The notes beneath the pieces were generated by a model. That model was not told the origin of the DNA. It did not search any database and worked only from the letters and a program-made list of their open reading frames with translations. From assembly GCA_900696665.1 (NCBI GenBank), contig CAADGY010000217.1, positions 124,001-188,000 on the forward strand: a stretch of 64,000 nt of DNA. Reading direction: 5' to 3'. The stretch's first letter is position 1; each line of letters starts with the position of its first letter. The translations under genes and the position numbers were made by a program. This document shows, piece by piece, positions 9,309-18,151 of this stretch. This DNA is from an uncultured Acidobacteriota bacterium (lineage in GTDB: Bacteria > Acidobacteriota > Terriglobia > Bryobacterales > Bryobacteraceae).

Positions 9309-9333
9309 TGCTAGCATCCTCGCGGCTGTGCCC
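9309..9333. repeat. direct repeat, right copy flanking the Phd/PIN cassette
   Basis: This is the second copy of the 25-bp repeat found at 8586-8610 (24 of 25 positions identical). It starts 4 nt after the toxin stop codon and its last base is part of the stop codon of the convergent PP-loop gene. Confidence 0.9.
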
Positions 9334-10535
9334 TAGCGCGGCACGCGGTGAAAAGCATGCCGTGCGCGAACAAGAGCGGGCAGCAGCGCATGAAAGGGCG
9401 AGTTTTCCAGAAACAGGCGAAGCCCTGCGCCACGCCGCTGCTTCCGTACAACACGTTCCAACATGGCAATCAGTGCTGCATCCCCACCGTACTTCCGCGC
9501 AAAGTGGAGATTCTCTTCCGTTAAGGCAGGACGGTCTTGCAGGATGGTCCGCTCCCAATGATCCATGGATTTATTGGGGAACGTGCGTGCCTGCTCCAAA
9601 ACTCCGAGCACGCGTAGTGGAATCGCCGTTCGTACGCATTTGTAGCACTTTCCACAATTGAACGCCCCACCCCAATTGAGATGGCATACACGCAGATGCG
9701 CCAGAATCAGGTCGCGATCCCATTCCAGAATTTTGGCTACTTTAACGGGACGGGTTACCTCCGAGCCGTCGTGAATCACATGCGTTCGTTCGGTGGAATA
9801 CATCTCGTCCAACAGCGGTGTACTGCCGTGGGCGATCAGATGAGTATAGGAGTAGGACGATGGGATGCAGACGTAACCGAGAGTTGAGAAAAGCGCCAAC
9901 GCGATTGCTGCAAGGGAGCTGCCGTAGTAATGGTCTGCCCAGCGAATGCCGGACCCCACGGCCTGAAAGCACATCCGGATGTTCGATTCTCCGAAGACAT
10001 ATTGGACGCCCGCGGCCGCTGCAACCTGACGAACCCATTGCTCTGCTTTGTCGACGTCCTTGCTCTCCTCCAGCCTCGTTTCAATACCGCGCATGAAGAT
10101 GATATGAGTCAGTGGGGCCGGCAATGTCCCGAAGCCGTGCTTATGTTTGAGCAGACTATAAAAAGAATCCACACCGCCGGAGAAAAATGTACCTGCGTAT
10201 AGCTCCGGCATGCCTTCGCCAGTCGTCCGAGGCATTGTCCTGATGTCGACCCGGGAAAACTCGGGGAACCAGGCATGGAAAATATCGCAAATGCGCGGAA
10301 GACGGAAACATAGCTGAGGCGAGAGAGGAAGGTCGATTTCCAGACTTTCTCCGGAATGCATCGCAGGGATCAGCATCGCCGCCGCAAACGCATCCGCGGC
10401 CGCTGTTGTCTCCATGGGCCGGGGGACTTGAAGATCGAAGTAAAGCTCGAACCGCTCCCGGTTCTGCTTTTCGATGATGCCCGTCAGGCGAATGCCTTCC
10501 GGCCGGAGGGATGTCTTGACATCGAGAAGACGCAT
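9333..10535 (-). CDS. PP-loop ATPase with QueC-like Cys cluster
   Basis: The 400-residue protein belongs to the N-type ATP pyrophosphatase (HUP) superfamily. SGGVDSFYSLL at about 119-129 is the PP-loop. A Cys pattern Cx9Cx2Cx2C at about C284, C294, C297 and C300 (GKCYKC) matches the Zn site seen in QueC-type 7-cyano-7-deazaguanine synthases. The first 115 residues are not QueC-like. No other queuosine gene is nearby; neighbours are a MurF-like ligase 44 nt upstream and glycosyltransferases. An amide- or nitrile-forming step on a glycan precursor is the best inference. Its stop codon touches the right-hand direct repeat of the TA cassette. Confidence 0.75.
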   Translation of the reverse strand: MRLLDVKTSLRPEGIRLTGIIEKQNRERFELYFDLQVPRPMETTAAADAFAAAMLIPAMHSGESLEIDLPLSPQLCFRLPRICDIFHAWFPEFSRVDIRTMPRTTGEGMPELYAGTFFSGGVDSFYSLLKHKHGFGTLPAPLTHIIFMRGIETRLEESKDVDKAEQWVRQVAAAAGVQYVFGESNIRMCFQAVGSGIRWADHYYGSSLAAIALALFSTLGYVCIPSSYSYTHLIAHGSTPLLDEMYSTERTHVIHDGSEVTRPVKVAKILEWDRDLILAHLRVCHLNWGGAFNCGKCYKCVRTAIPLRVLGVLEQARTFPNKSMDHWERTILQDRPALTEENLHFARKYGGDAALIAMLERVVRKQRRGAGLRLFLENSPFHALLPALVRARHAFHRVPR

Positions 10536-10578
10536 GGGATCTCCAGATACGCAGATTGCAGGGAATTACTAACTGCCT

Positions 10579-11766
10579 TTATGTTTTTTCTTTCGTACTA
10601 AGACCGTTTTCGGCAATGTGCAGCAATTTATCAGCAACCTTGCGCATGCCTGACGAGGCGGATCCCTTTACAAAAAGACAATCCCCCGGCTGGATAAGTC
10701 CCTCGATCTGGTTTATGCAGGCATCACCGGTGTCAAACCAATAGTCAGGACTGTAATGCCTGGCAAGGTCTCCGACGCCGATCAAGAGATCTGCCAGGCT
10801 GCGCGCAAAGGCAGCGATCTCTTCGTGATATCGCGGCCCCTCTTCTCCGAGTTCAGCCATCGCCCCCAAAATGGCCACACGCCGTTGACCGTTTCTGGCG
10901 GTCTCAGCCAGTGTTTCCAGTCCAAACTTCATGGACAGGGGGTTGGCATTGTAAGTGTCATCGATGACCGTAAGGTCGGCAAACTCCACCCGGTTCAACC
11001 GTCTTTGCGGAAGTTGGAAAGATTGCAATGCGGACGTGATAACCTCTTCGGGAATACCCAGGTGCTGGCAAACAACACGGGCGATGTTCTGCGAGAGATC
11101 CGTTCCCCTTCCGGTGACCTTAACTACCGGGGCACGCGCCATCTGCTCCAACTGCTGCACGTAATTGTGATCCTGCCCCAAAATGACTAATCCCGACGGG
11201 GGAGCAGCCCGAACAACGGCGCTTTTCTCCCAAACTACCCCCTCGATGGTCTTCAGCCGTTCGAGATGCGCAGGGCCGATCGTGGTCACCACGGCAATAT
11301 GGGGCGGTACAAACCTGGCGATGCGGTGCAGATGTCCTTTCCAGTGCGTGCCATACTCAATCACCAGAATTTTCGGATACTTCCATCGGAAAGCCAGTGA
11401 CAGAGCCCGGTAGGGCAACAAACACATCGCCACAAACTTCCTGGAATTGGGCCCTTTCAACCAATCGTCATATTGCAAAACCGTGAGCGGCACGCCCATG
11501 TCATCGTTCATGTTCTTTGGGGTGCTCCCAGCAAAACCAACAATGGGCGCCGCACCTTCGTGCTTGAGGACGGCTGCGATCATCTCCTTCGTCGTTGTCT
11601 TGCCGACGGACCCGGTGATTCCAACAATAAGCGGCTTGCGTATCCGCAACACGAAACCTGCCCAGAAGGAAAGATAAGGCACGACCAAAGTGTCAGACAG
11701 TATTTTGTCCAATATGTACTTGTCTATTAATTTTTTGACTTTCAGTGTGTACTTATCAATGTTCAT
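10579..11766 (-). CDS. MurF-like Mur ligase (short, lacks N-terminal substrate domain)
   Basis: The 395-residue product has the Mur ligase central ATPase domain (VGITGSVGKTTTKEMIAAVL at about 48-67) and the Mur ligase C-terminal domain. Supporting motifs are VIEYGTHWKGH, VVTTIGPAHLE, a long VIDDTYNANPLSMKFGLETL and AILGAMAELGEEGPRYHEE, all MurF signatures. The usual MurF N-terminal UDP-MurNAc-binding domain is replaced by about 40 residues containing a hydrophobic stretch. It probably forms an ATP-dependent peptide/amide bond, but on a different substrate from cell-wall UDP-MurNAc-tripeptide. Its location between a GT gene (27 nt upstream) and a PP-loop gene supports a role in polysaccharide modification rather than housekeeping murein synthesis. 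Confidence 0.8.
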   Translation of the reverse strand: MNIDKYTLKVKKLIDKYILDKILSDTLVVPYLSFWAGFVLRIRKPLIVGITGSVGKTTTKEMIAAVLKHEGAAPIVGFAGSTPKNMNDDMGVPLTVLQYDDWLKGPNSRKFVAMCLLPYRALSLAFRWKYPKILVIEYGTHWKGHLHRIARFVPPHIAVVTTIGPAHLERLKTIEGVVWEKSAVVRAAPPSGLVILGQDHNYVQQLEQMARAPVVKVTGRGTDLSQNIARVVCQHLGIPEEVITSALQSFQLPQRRLNRVEFADLTVIDDTYNANPLSMKFGLETLAETARNGQRRVAILGAMAELGEEGPRYHEEIAAFARSLADLLIGVGDLARHYSPDYWFDTGDACINQIEGLIQPGDCLFVKGSASSGMRKVADKLLHIAENGLSTKEKT

Positions 11767-11793
11767 CTTTAGCCCCTCCAGTGCACCCTGAAT

Positions 11794-12936
11794 TCAGCTT
11801 ACGATTTTCTTGATTTCCTCGTAAATACCGCGTAATGCCGCAGCGCGAGCCGCCGGGGAGTAGTGCGTCCGGACGTGCGCCGCGGCCGCTTGTCCCAGTG
11901 AAGCCGTGCGCTCCGGTTCCTCCAACAAACGTTTTATGCCGTTCGCCAGTGCTTCGGGATCGTGTGGCGGCGCCAGCAGGGCGGTCCGGCCATCCCCGGC
12001 AATCTCCGGTACGCCGCCCACTGCCGCCGCGACAATGGGCAGACCCGCGGCCATTGCCTCCAGCAACACGTTCGGGGATCCTTCACTGTGCGACGGCAGC
12101 ACCAGCAAATCCGCGGCTCCGTAATAAGAGCGCACATCACTGGTGTGCCCGGCTAACACCACACGGTCCCCCAGTTCCCGGGCGACGCGTTCTAAATTCG
12201 CTCGCTCCGGTCCATCGCCCACCAGAACCAGGCGGAACGGCAACCCGGCTTGCCGGGACGACAGCAGACGCACCGCTTCCAGCAGATCTTTGTGGCCTTT
12301 CTCCGGAGACAGGCGTCCTACCGCCAGAATCAGCTTCTCCCCGGGCTTCACCAGTTTTTGCCGGATTGCGCGTGCCGCCTCCGATCGAAGCCCCTCGCTC
12401 CATTGGGGCGAAATCGCGTTGTGCAACACGCGTATGCGGCTGTGGGGTACGCCGGCGCTCCGTATCTGCTCTTCAAAAGCGCCGGTTACCGTCAGCACCA
12501 GCCGGGCTTTTTTCATTGCCCTCCGGCTCAGACGGTTATAGATCTCCATCTTCAGGTCTTCTTTCGTATAGCCGTGGTGAAACGCGATCCAGGGATAGCT
12601 TTTCCACAATCCCGACCACCGCAGCAGAAAATGTGACTTGGCGTTATGCGTTTGAATGATGTCCGGCTCCAAAAGGGCGGCGGTGCGGCCGATTGCACCA
12701 AAGACCCGCAGGTCGAACCGTGACGTTTCGGGAATGACTTCACAGCGTACGCCGGCATCCCGTACCGCTTCCAGAAAAGTATCCGATGCGCCGGCGGCCG
12801 CGCCGCGGCGGAACGTCGCGATGCACACTTCCACACCTCCGGCTCCCTGTTTCCGCACTTCGCGGCAGAACTCCAACAGGTTTTTGGCCGGTCCGGTCAG
12901 CGTATGCGCTTCGATCATCGAAAGAACCCGTATCAT
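11794..12936 (-). CDS. glycosyltransferase family 4
   Basis: The 380-residue GT-B enzyme has two Rossmann halves. Landmarks are IIQTHNAKSHFLLR, VLTVTGAFEEQIRSAGVP, VLHNAISP, LAVGRLSPEKGHKDLLEA, LVGDGPERANLERVARELG and the EX7E donor loop LPSHSEGSPNVLLEAMAAGLP. It is the first gene of a minus-strand operon (GT, MurF-like, PP-loop) that starts 33 bp from the divergent GT2 gene. It retains activated-sugar binding residues, so it is probably functional. Sugar specificity is unknown. Confidence 0.9.
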   Translation of the reverse strand: MIRVLSMIEAHTLTGPAKNLLEFCREVRKQGAGGVEVCIATFRRGAAAGASDTFLEAVRDAGVRCEVIPETSRFDLRVFGAIGRTAALLEPDIIQTHNAKSHFLLRWSGLWKSYPWIAFHHGYTKEDLKMEIYNRLSRRAMKKARLVLTVTGAFEEQIRSAGVPHSRIRVLHNAISPQWSEGLRSEAARAIRQKLVKPGEKLILAVGRLSPEKGHKDLLEAVRLLSSRQAGLPFRLVLVGDGPERANLERVARELGDRVVLAGHTSDVRSYYGAADLLVLPSHSEGSPNVLLEAMAAGLPIVAAAVGGVPEIAGDGRTALLAPPHDPEALANGIKRLLEEPERTASLGQAAAAHVRTHYSPAARAAALRGIYEEIKKIVS

Positions 12937-12969
12937 TGAAATTTCGGCACTAACGTCTTCGTATTTGCC

Positions 12970-13911
12970 ATGCGTGTTTCCGTCATCGTACCCCTGTATA
13001 ACAAGGCGCCTTACGTTCTCCGGTCATTGGACTCCATTCGCGCGCAGACGTTTACTTCTTTTGAAGTCATCGTCGTCGACGACGGATCCACCGATGGCGG
13101 AGACCGCCTGGTGGATGCCTATCCCGACGAACGGTTCCGCCTTGTGCGCCAGCAAAACGCCGGCCCGGGCGCCGCGCGCAATCGGGGTATCGGCTGCGCT
13201 CGAGGGGAGTTCCTCGCTTTCCTCGATGCCGATGACGTCTGGTTTCCCGGATACCTGGAACATAGCCTGGCGGCTTTAACGGAACAGGCGCCGGAAGCCG
13301 CCGCCGTGAGTTCCGGTTATATTGATTATCCCCAAGGTGTGTCCCGCGAGCCCATGTGGAGAGCTCGTGGCTTTCACGAAGGACTGCAGCGCGTCACGCC
13401 CCATACTCCGCCGCTCAAGTTCGTCCATATGGTGGCTTACATGTCTCCGTGTAACACCGTCGCCCGCGCGGAGGCAATCCGGCGCTGGGGTGGATTCTAT
13501 TCGAAAGAAGGCTGCCGCTACGGCGAGGACGCGATCCTGTGGCTGAAGTTTCTCCTGAACGAGACCGCATATTTTCACCTGCGGCCGCTGACGGCCTTTT
13601 ACCGGGACGCGGCAGGTCTGAGCAAAAACCTCAAAAGGATGCGGCCCCTCGAACCCTTTCTCTTGGACCCGGAAGAGGCAGCCCGGGTGTGCCCGTGCGA
13701 ACTCCGGGAACTGCTCCGGCGCTTCTATGCAATTCGCGCCTCCAAAACGGCCGCTATCCTGGGCTATTGGGGACAGCATCGTGAAGCCCGGAAACTTCTG
13801 CGCCGCTACGTTTCCCTCCGGGATTGTTTCAATCCATTCTTCGTCCCCGGCCTGGTAGGCTGTACACCGCTTGCCGGTCTGCTGGGCGCCGCCTGGCGGC
13901 GTCTTCGATGA
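12970..13911 (+). CDS. glycosyltransferase family 2
   Basis: The 313-residue GT-A enzyme begins VSVIVPLYNKAPYVLRSLDSI, followed by FEVIVVDDGSTDGGDRL (nucleotide-binding Asp) and RNRGIGCARGEFLAFLDADD (DXD metal site). A catalytic-type GEDAILWLKFLL segment lies at about 188-199. The C-terminal 100 residues have no clear membrane span. It is divergent from the GT at 11794-12936 and is followed by another GT whose start lies 1 nt after its stop, so both are one operon building the same glycan. Confidence 0.9.
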   Translation: MRVSVIVPLYNKAPYVLRSLDSIRAQTFTSFEVIVVDDGSTDGGDRLVDAYPDERFRLVRQQNAGPGAARNRGIGCARGEFLAFLDADDVWFPGYLEHSLAALTEQAPEAAAVSSGYIDYPQGVSREPMWRARGFHEGLQRVTPHTPPLKFVHMVAYMSPCNTVARAEAIRRWGGFYSKEGCRYGEDAILWLKFLLNETAYFHLRPLTAFYRDAAGLSKNLKRMRPLEPFLLDPEEAARVCPCELRELLRRFYAIRASKTAAILGYWGQHREARKLLRRYVSLRDCFNPFFVPGLVGCTPLAGLLGAAWRRLR

Positions 13912-13912
13912 G

Positions 13913-15070
13913 ATGATGCCCTCTCCCGTAAATATTCTGTTAATGGCGCGCACCCTTGGCGCGGGTGGAACCGAGCGTCAACTCACCGAGCTTGCCCGCA
14001 GCCTGCCTCCCAACCGTTTCTGCGCACATGCCGCCTGCTTTTATGACGATGGGTTCCGGGCGGAGGAGTTGCGCAGGGCGGGCATTCCCGTGCTTGCCCT
14101 TCCGGTTCGTTCCCTTCTGTCCGCGAGCGCCGTGCAGGGCGTGCGTCTTCTGCGCGCCTATATCCGGGAAAACGGTATCCGCCTGGTTCACACCTTCGAT
14201 CACCCCATGAATATTTACGGAGTGCCTGCGGCGCGGCTTTGCGGCGTGCCTGTGGTGTTGTCCAGCCAGCGCTCGTTCCGCACGCTGCGCACCGCGCGGG
14301 ACCACTGGCTGTTGCGCCTCTCGGATCAGCTTGTGCAGGGGATTGTCGTCAATGCCGCCGCGGTGCGCCGCCACCTGATCGAAGACGAACGGATTGCCGC
14401 CGGGCGGATTCACCTCTGCTATAACGGCATCGATACTGCGCATTTCCAGCCCCAGCCGCGCCCCGGGCCCTTCCGCCATCCCGGAGATTTCATCCTCATC
14501 GGCGCCGCCAGCGTATTGCGCCCCGAAAAAGGCCTCGACACGCTGCTGGAAGCTTTCGCCGGAATCCGGCCTCTGGCCCCCGGGCTGCGCCTGATCATCG
14601 TGGGGAGCGGCCCCGAAGAATCCCGCCTGCACGCCCTGGCCCGGGAACTGGCCCTTGACACCGTCTGCCATTTCGAACCCGCCGTTGCCGATGTCGCGCC
14701 CTGGTTGCGTTCGTTCGACATTTTCGTGCTGCCTTCCCGCTCCGAGGCTCTGTCCAACTCCCTCATGGAGGCGATGGCGTGCGGATGTGCGCCGGTGGCT
14801 TCCCGCACCGGTGGAAACCCGGAACTGGTGGAACACTCGCAAAACGGGCTGTTGTTTGAGCCCGGCGACGCCGGCAGCCTCGCCCGCCAGCTTGCCTTTC
14901 TCATCCAACATCCCGTGGAGCGGCAGCGTTTAGCTGCCGGGGCTGCCGCTTTTATTCACCATAACTTTTCCAGAGAAAGCGCGACGGCGCGGATGATGGA
15001 CATTTATAATTCCGTACTCGCTCACATTACCCACAAAGGGGTTAGTACTTACCTGCAAACGTTTCTGTAG
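13913..15070 (+). CDS. glycosyltransferase family 4
   Basis: The 385-residue GT4 protein reads ILLMARTLGAGGTERQLTEL near its N-terminus and VLSSQRSFRTL in the acceptor half. In the donor half it has LIGAASVLRPEKGLDTLLEA, LIIVGSGPEESRLHALAREL and the EX7E loop VLPSRSEALSNSLMEAMACG. I prefer the tandem ATG codons at 13913/13916 immediately after the GT2 stop to an in-frame codon at 13871 that would overlap the GT2 gene by 41 nt. The C-terminal codons overlap a possible regulatory motif (15030-15050). It is the second gene of the plus-strand operon. Confidence 0.88.
   Translation: MMPSPVNILLMARTLGAGGTERQLTELARSLPPNRFCAHAACFYDDGFRAEELRRAGIPVLALPVRSLLSASAVQGVRLLRAYIRENGIRLVHTFDHPMNIYGVPAARLCGVPVVLSSQRSFRTLRTARDHWLLRLSDQLVQGIVVNAAAVRRHLIEDERIAAGRIHLCYNGIDTAHFQPQPRPGPFRHPGDFILIGAASVLRPEKGLDTLLEAFAGIRPLAPGLRLIIVGSGPEESRLHALARELALDTVCHFEPAVADVAPWLRSFDIFVLPSRSEALSNSLMEAMACGCAPVASRTGGNPELVEHSQNGLLFEPGDAGSLARQLAFLIQHPVERQRLAAGAAAFIHHNFSRESATARMMDIYNSVLAHITHKGVSTYLQTFL
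15030..15050 (+). promoter_or_regulatory. CCC-N5-GGGG plus TTAGTACTT motif
   Basis: The inverted-repeat-like CCC-N5-GGGG is followed at once by TTAGTACTT, overlapping the 3' end of the GT4 gene and about 235 bp upstream of the beta-helix gene. A similar arrangement (run of C, short spacer, GGGG, then CTAGTACTA) lies at 55796-55826 before another large secreted-protein gene. A shared regulator-binding site is an inference from two occurrences. Confidence 0.3.
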
Positions 15071-15285
15071 TAACCCCCGTACTGATTTCTTATACTGGAA
15101 CCTCGACTACTGACCGGGGCGTGATTTCCGATCTGCTGGGAAGCGTTTGGGAACTCTGCAAGCCCAGGTTGTGACTACACGCCGGTGCCTGTATCCCGCC
15201 GCGTATAGGGCTTGTATCCTCTCGTGCTTTTTTTGTCCGGCTGTTCCTGGGAGAATCCAGTATGCATTATTCACCATTAATTCAT

Positions 15286-18144
15286 ATGAAAATCGCGCAA
15301 TTCTATTCCTGGGTTTCTTTGTTTATTGCAGTGCCGGTGATTCTTCCGGCACAGACCGGGTCCACCTATTTCGTAGCCCCGGCGGGAAGCGATTCGGCCG
15401 GCGATGGTTCTTCCGCCAGACCTTGGGCTACGCTTACGAAAGCCGCTGCCAGCGTTCCCGATAACGGCAGCACGGTCGTCGTTCGGAACGGCACGTATGA
15501 AGGGCTGGTGCGGATTTCGAGAAAGTTCACAAACCCCACCGTTTTCAGGGCTGAAAACCCATATCGAGCCAAGTTTCGCAACCGCTCTCAACTGGTTCTT
15601 ATGATCAGCGGCGCGGTGAATATCGAGCTTTCCGGCTTTGACTTCAGACGGAGCGGCTCCACCAGTTCGCCGCTCGCCATTCACATCGCAGCCTCCGAAA
15701 ATATCGTCCTGTACAACAACCTGATCCACGAAAGCTACAACAACGACCTGCTGAAAATTAACGAAAGCTCGCGCAATATTCTTATCATTGGAAACCGCTT
15801 TCGCAATCAGCAGGGCTCCGCCGGACAGCATATCGATGTTAACGGATGTACTAATGTGCTGATTCGCGAAAATATTTTCTACAACGACCAGGCAACCGCA
15901 GCCGGTGTCCGGATGACGGATACGCACGGTTTCATCGTGATCAAAAACTCGGGCGGTGTTCCGGAAAGCCGCCGGACCCACGTTACCGGCAATGTCTTCC
16001 TGAATTACATTGGCAACACCGGATCGAACTTCGTTCTTATCGGGGAAGACGGCAAGCCCTACCACGAAGCGCAGGAAGTCGTGGTCGAAAACAATCTCAT
16101 GATTGGTAATTCACCGGTCAAAATGCGCGCTCCTTTCGGAGTGAAAGGCGGGCGGGACATTGTATTCCGCAACAACACCGTCGCCGGAGATCTGCCTGCC
16201 AATGCTTTTGGAATGCGGCTAAACCGGGAAGTAAGAAACCCCGTCAACCGCGGCATCCGGTTTCTGAATAACATCTGGTCGGATCCTACCGGCACCATGA
16301 ACGATTTTTCCGACGGCTTGCCTTCGGAATCCACCGATCTGGAGTTACGCAATAACCTCTATTGGAATGGCGGCACGGCGATCCCTGTCGATAATGATGT
16401 GCTGAATTACGTGATGGACCCGCGGACCATCCTGGCCAACCCGCTGCTGCCATCGCAATCCGCCGCGGTTGTGCTGCCCTCCTGGCGGGGTGACCGGTTT
16501 TCGAGCGGAACCAAGAGTATTCGCGAGGAGTTCGAGCGCCTGGTCAAAACATATGGCAAGCCTGCAGCCGGCAGTCCGGTAATCGGCCGGTCGGAGGCGG
16601 CCGATACCCCTGAACACGACATCCTCGACGCGGCGCGCGGCGCGGCGCCCGATCTTGGCGCTGTCGAGGTGGGAGCGGCAACGCCCAAAATCCGCCTGGT
16701 ACTAGCTCAAAATCGCGTGATGGGAGGAGTTTCCCTTGCTTGGAACCGCGTGATATTGGCCGAACGGGTGTCCGGCGCCAACCAGGTACTGCTTCAGTCG
16801 AGCGCTCCGGCCGTCGCCGCCATACCCGCCGCCGTACCACTGAAAGCCGGAGACGATTCGGTCCGGTTCGAGATCGTTACCAAGTCTGTCAGCGTGCCCA
16901 CTCCAGTGACCATTTCCGCCTCGTACGGAAGTTCAAGGCACACGGTCACGCTGTTGGTGGTTCCTCAGGGTGTAGTGTCCGTGAACGCACGGAAGGAAAC
17001 TCTCAATGCAGGCGATTCCGAGCACCTGCTCATGATGGAAGGGCCCGCTTCGGCTCCCCTCACTATCCAGTTATCCAGTTCGAAACCTGATCTGGTGACG
17101 TTTCCCCAGCCTGTTGTAGTTGCGGCCGGCCAATCCTACGCACGTTTTCAAATGCGTTGCCAGGCCGCCGTGGCGACTACTGCGATAACAGTCACCGCCT
17201 CGTATGGCGCATCCAGCGCCAGCACCGTCCTGAACTCCAACGCCGCCCTTGGCGTAACGGAACTCACCTTCAACACGACAAAGCTGTTGAGCGGCAAAAG
17301 CCTCATTGCCACAGCGAAAATTTCAGAGCCCGCACCCGCGGGAGGCGCCGTACTGCAGGTCGCCACCACTGCCGCCGCTGTTTTCATTCCCGAAACCATC
17401 ACCGTTCCGGCCGGTGCGACCGCCGTTACCTTTTCCGTTGTGGGCAAGACCGTCGCGCAGGCAACATCGGTCGGACTCACGGTAACAGCCGCTACCGGAA
17501 TCGGCAAGACGAGCTGGTTCTCCGTCGAGCCGGACGTTGCGCCCGCAAACGCTGATAGCGGCAATTCCGATCCGGCAACGTTTCCCTATTCCCTCTACAT
17601 CAAACCCTGGGCGCCGGGAGGCGGCGTGGTTCCCGTGGCTTTGTTTTTAAACCGCAGTGGACATCAGGGTATAAGGGTGAGCCTGGCGTATTCGAATTCA
17701 ACCCTCGCACAGGGGCCTTCTTATATTGATATCCCAGCGGGACAAAGCCGCGGCGAATTTCCCATGCGCATCCAGGCGGTAGCCCACGAAACTCCTCTCA
17801 CCGTTACCGCTACGGCAAACGGCGTCTCGAAGTCGAGACAGGTTGCTATTACACAGCCATCGATTCTACGCATTTACCCCAAGACAAGCACCATCACCGG
17901 AGGGACCAGCCTCGCCGGCAACACCGTTCTGCTAAGCGGCGCCGCGGCATCCGGCACGAGTGTGAAACTGGCCAGCAGCAATACGGCGGCATTGCAGGTT
18001 CCCACATCCATTGCGTTGGCCGCCGGCGCCAATCGCTTCTCCTTCACCGCCACTACGAGGAAAGTATCCAAGGCTGTCCTGGTGACGGTTACGGTGACGT
18101 CCGGGCGCAGCAGCGAGACGGTTACGTTTCAAGTGGCTCCGTAA
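15286..18144 (+). CDS. secreted beta-helix protein with C-terminal Ig-like repeats (paralog 1)
   Basis: The 952-residue exported protein has a signal peptide (about 1-22, ending PAQT). A right-handed parallel beta-helix of the pectate-lyase/chondroitinase-B type follows to about residue 455: STYFVAPAGSD, GDGSSARPWATLTKA, ISRKF, NNLIHESYNNDLLKIN, GQHIDVNGCTN. Then come about five Ig-like modules of 90-100 residues with recurring SSxPxxxxxP and xVPAG patterns. The start at 15286 gives a standard signal peptide; the upstream ATG at 15262 adds eight residues. No catalytic residues can be assigned, so it may be a lyase, an adhesin or a structural surface protein. Paralogs are at 21159-23666 and 34471-37566. 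Confidence 0.85.
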   Translation: MKIAQFYSWVSLFIAVPVILPAQTGSTYFVAPAGSDSAGDGSSARPWATLTKAAASVPDNGSTVVVRNGTYEGLVRISRKFTNPTVFRAENPYRAKFRNRSQLVLMISGAVNIELSGFDFRRSGSTSSPLAIHIAASENIVLYNNLIHESYNNDLLKINESSRNILIIGNRFRNQQGSAGQHIDVNGCTNVLIRENIFYNDQATAAGVRMTDTHGFIVIKNSGGVPESRRTHVTGNVFLNYIGNTGSNFVLIGEDGKPYHEAQEVVVENNLMIGNSPVKMRAPFGVKGGRDIVFRNNTVAGDLPANAFGMRLNREVRNPVNRGIRFLNNIWSDPTGTMNDFSDGLPSESTDLELRNNLYWNGGTAIPVDNDVLNYVMDPRTILANPLLPSQSAAVVLPSWRGDRFSSGTKSIREEFERLVKTYGKPAAGSPVIGRSEAADTPEHDILDAARGAAPDLGAVEVGAATPKIRLVLAQNRVMGGVSLAWNRVILAERVSGANQVLLQSSAPAVAAIPAAVPLKAGDDSVRFEIVTKSVSVPTPVTISASYGSSRHTVTLLVVPQGVVSVNARKETLNAGDSEHLLMMEGPASAPLTIQLSSSKPDLVTFPQPVVVAAGQSYARFQMRCQAAVATTAITVTASYGASSASTVLNSNAALGVTELTFNTTKLLSGKSLIATAKISEPAPAGGAVLQVATTAAAVFIPETITVPAGATAVTFSVVGKTVAQATSVGLTVTAATGIGKTSWFSVEPDVAPANADSGNSDPATFPYSLYIKPWAPGGGVVPVALFLNRSGHQGIRVSLAYSNSTLAQGPSYIDIPAGQSRGEFPMRIQAVAHETPLTVTATANGVSKSRQVAITQPSILRIYPKTSTITGGTSLAGNTVLLSGAAASGTSVKLASSNTAALQVPTSIALAAGANRFSFTATTRKVSKAVLVTVTVTSGRSSETVTFQVAP

Positions 18145-18151
18145 ACGGCGG

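Noticed and set aside
9333-10535. Queuosine biosynthesis enzyme QueC
   Set aside because: The PP-loop and Cys cluster match in style, but the 115-residue N-terminal part and the glycan context do not, and no queD/E/F gene is nearby.
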